Shown piece by piece: positions 6,039-6,558 of a stretch of DNA of 6,558 nucleotides (its first letter is position 1; each line of letters opens with the position of its first letter). The translations under genes were made by a program, and so were the position numbers. The stretch lies in NCBI GenBank assembly GCA_026785785.1, contig JAJAZI010000360.1, forward strand, positions 1 through 6,558, written 5' to 3'. A model generated the notes under the pieces. The model was given only the letters and a program-made list of their open reading frames with translations, had not been told where the DNA came from and ran no database searches. This DNA comes from Microbacteriaceae bacterium (lineage in GTDB: Bacteria > Actinomycetota > Actinomycetes > Actinomycetales > Microbacteriaceae).

Positions 6039-6558
6039 CTACTCGAGCGAGCTCATGACGTGCTTGATGCGGGTGTAGACCACGGCGTACATCGACAGAT
6101 CCTTGCCGTAGCCCGAGAACTTAAACCCGCCGTGGGGCATCTCGGCTGTCAGCAGCATGTGGGAGTTGATCCAGACCGCTCCGAAATCGAGGTCGCGGAA
6201 GACCCGCATCGCGGCGGCGTGGTCGCGTGTCCACACGCTCGATGCGAGCGGGTACCGCACATCATTCGCCATCGCCATCGCCATCGTCACCGCCTCTTCC
6301 TCGGTCGAGAACGACTGAACGGTGATCACCGGTCCGAATGTCTCGTCCTGCACGATCGAATCGGTCCGCCGCACGTTCGTCACGATCGTCGGTTCGAAGA
6401 AGAAGCCGACGTTGCCCACCGGATGCCCGCCCGTCGCGATCGTCGCGTGAGCGGGAATGTCCTCGACCTTGCGGCACACTGAACGGTAGTGGTTGACGTT
6501 GTTGAGTGGATCGAAGTAGTTCTCGCTCTTCGTCGCCGACCCGGTGGTCCGCGCGCAC
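6039..6558 (-). CDS. patD: Aldehyde dehydrogenase, PatD-like (4-aminobutyraldehyde dehydrogenase type), C-terminal part
   Basis: The frame is open from the right edge of the window to TAG at 6041-6039, giving about 173 C-terminal residues. NAD(P)-dependent aldehyde dehydrogenase features are GFFFEPTIV, the QDETFGPV motif that holds a cofactor-contacting Glu, ASSVWTRD, and the tail WINSHMLLTAEMPHGG, then SGYGKDLSMY and YTRIKHVM. This tail resembles E. coli PatD/YdcW (WVNTHFML, EMPHGG, SGYGKDMSLY), which oxidises 4-aminobutanal to GABA. The recognisable catalytic Cys motif and general-base Glu lie upstream of the window. It is first in the visible minus-strand cluster and would consume the aldehyde made by the amine oxidase. 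Odd points are a three-copy ATGGCG repeat that adds residues before AND, Pro instead of the usual Gly in the Y-G-L position (RYPLAS), Asp instead of Gly before PL (YFDPL), and AVVYT where relatives have a one-residue-longer (A/G)-L/V-E-D-Y-T. The family is secure; the substrate is inferred from the tail and context. Confidence 0.85.
   Translation of the reverse strand, partial: CARTTGSATKSENYFDPLNNVNHYRSVCRKVEDIPAHATIATGGHPVGNVGFFFEPTIVTNVRRTDSIVQDETFGPVITVQSFSTEEEAVTMAMAMANDVRYPLASSVWTRDHAAAMRVFRDLDFGAVWINSHMLLTAEMPHGGFKFSGYGKDLSMYAVVYTRIKHVMSSLE
6267..6284 (-). repeat. Three tandem copies of a 6-base unit inside the dehydrogenase gene
   Basis: CGCCAT occurs three times in tandem on the plus strand (ATGGCG on the coding strand), encoding MAMAMA just before the conserved AND. 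Related dehydrogenases as I recall them have a single two-residue unit here, so this looks like slippage-driven expansion by four residues. The repeat is directly visible; the comparison rests on remembered PatD sequence. Confidence 0.75.

Overview
The window is GC-rich DNA with heavy G/C bias at third codon positions, GTG starts and tightly packed genes. This fits a high-GC actinobacterium, and a Microbacteriaceae or Micrococcaceae-like host is my best guess from gene content and style. I cannot name the species. I see no tRNA, rRNA, CRISPR, insertion sequence or attachment site. No intergenic gap exceeds about 100 bases.

Left part, plus strand (1-1477). The window opens inside the 3' end of a flavin-dependent monooxygenase of the NtaA/SnaA/DszA class. 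Four bases later comes a complete two-domain SAM-dependent methyltransferase of the RlmG/RsmC class, probably an rRNA guanine-N2 methyltransferase. It converges on the next block across a 62-base gap with no convincing terminator.

Right part, minus strand (6558-1540). Four genes lie head to tail in what looks like one amine-catabolism operon. In transcription order they are: a PatD-like (4-aminobutyraldehyde type) aldehyde dehydrogenase whose 5' end is outside the window; a cytoplasmic copper/topaquinone primary-amine oxidase; a tandem-domain universal stress protein (UspA) whose GTG start overlaps the oxidase stop by 4 bases; and an APC-superfamily amine or amino-acid permease. The inferred route is that the permease imports a primary amine, the oxidase converts it to aldehyde + NH3 + H2O2, and the dehydrogenase oxidises the aldehyde to an acid. 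The PatD-like tail of the dehydrogenase points to a diamine such as putrescine, giving GABA, but a monoamine cannot be excluded. The UspA protein is the unexplained member and could be a regulator of the transporter or the pathway.

The oddest DNA is the uspA-permease junction. It holds an 81-base stretch with no A on the plus strand, including a run of 16 G, followed by a small hairpin that covers the permease ribosome binding site. It is either a regulatory or unstable element or a sequencing/assembly artefact. The dehydrogenase fragment also shows several atypical changes at usually conserved positions, including a three-copy 6-base repeat inside the gene.
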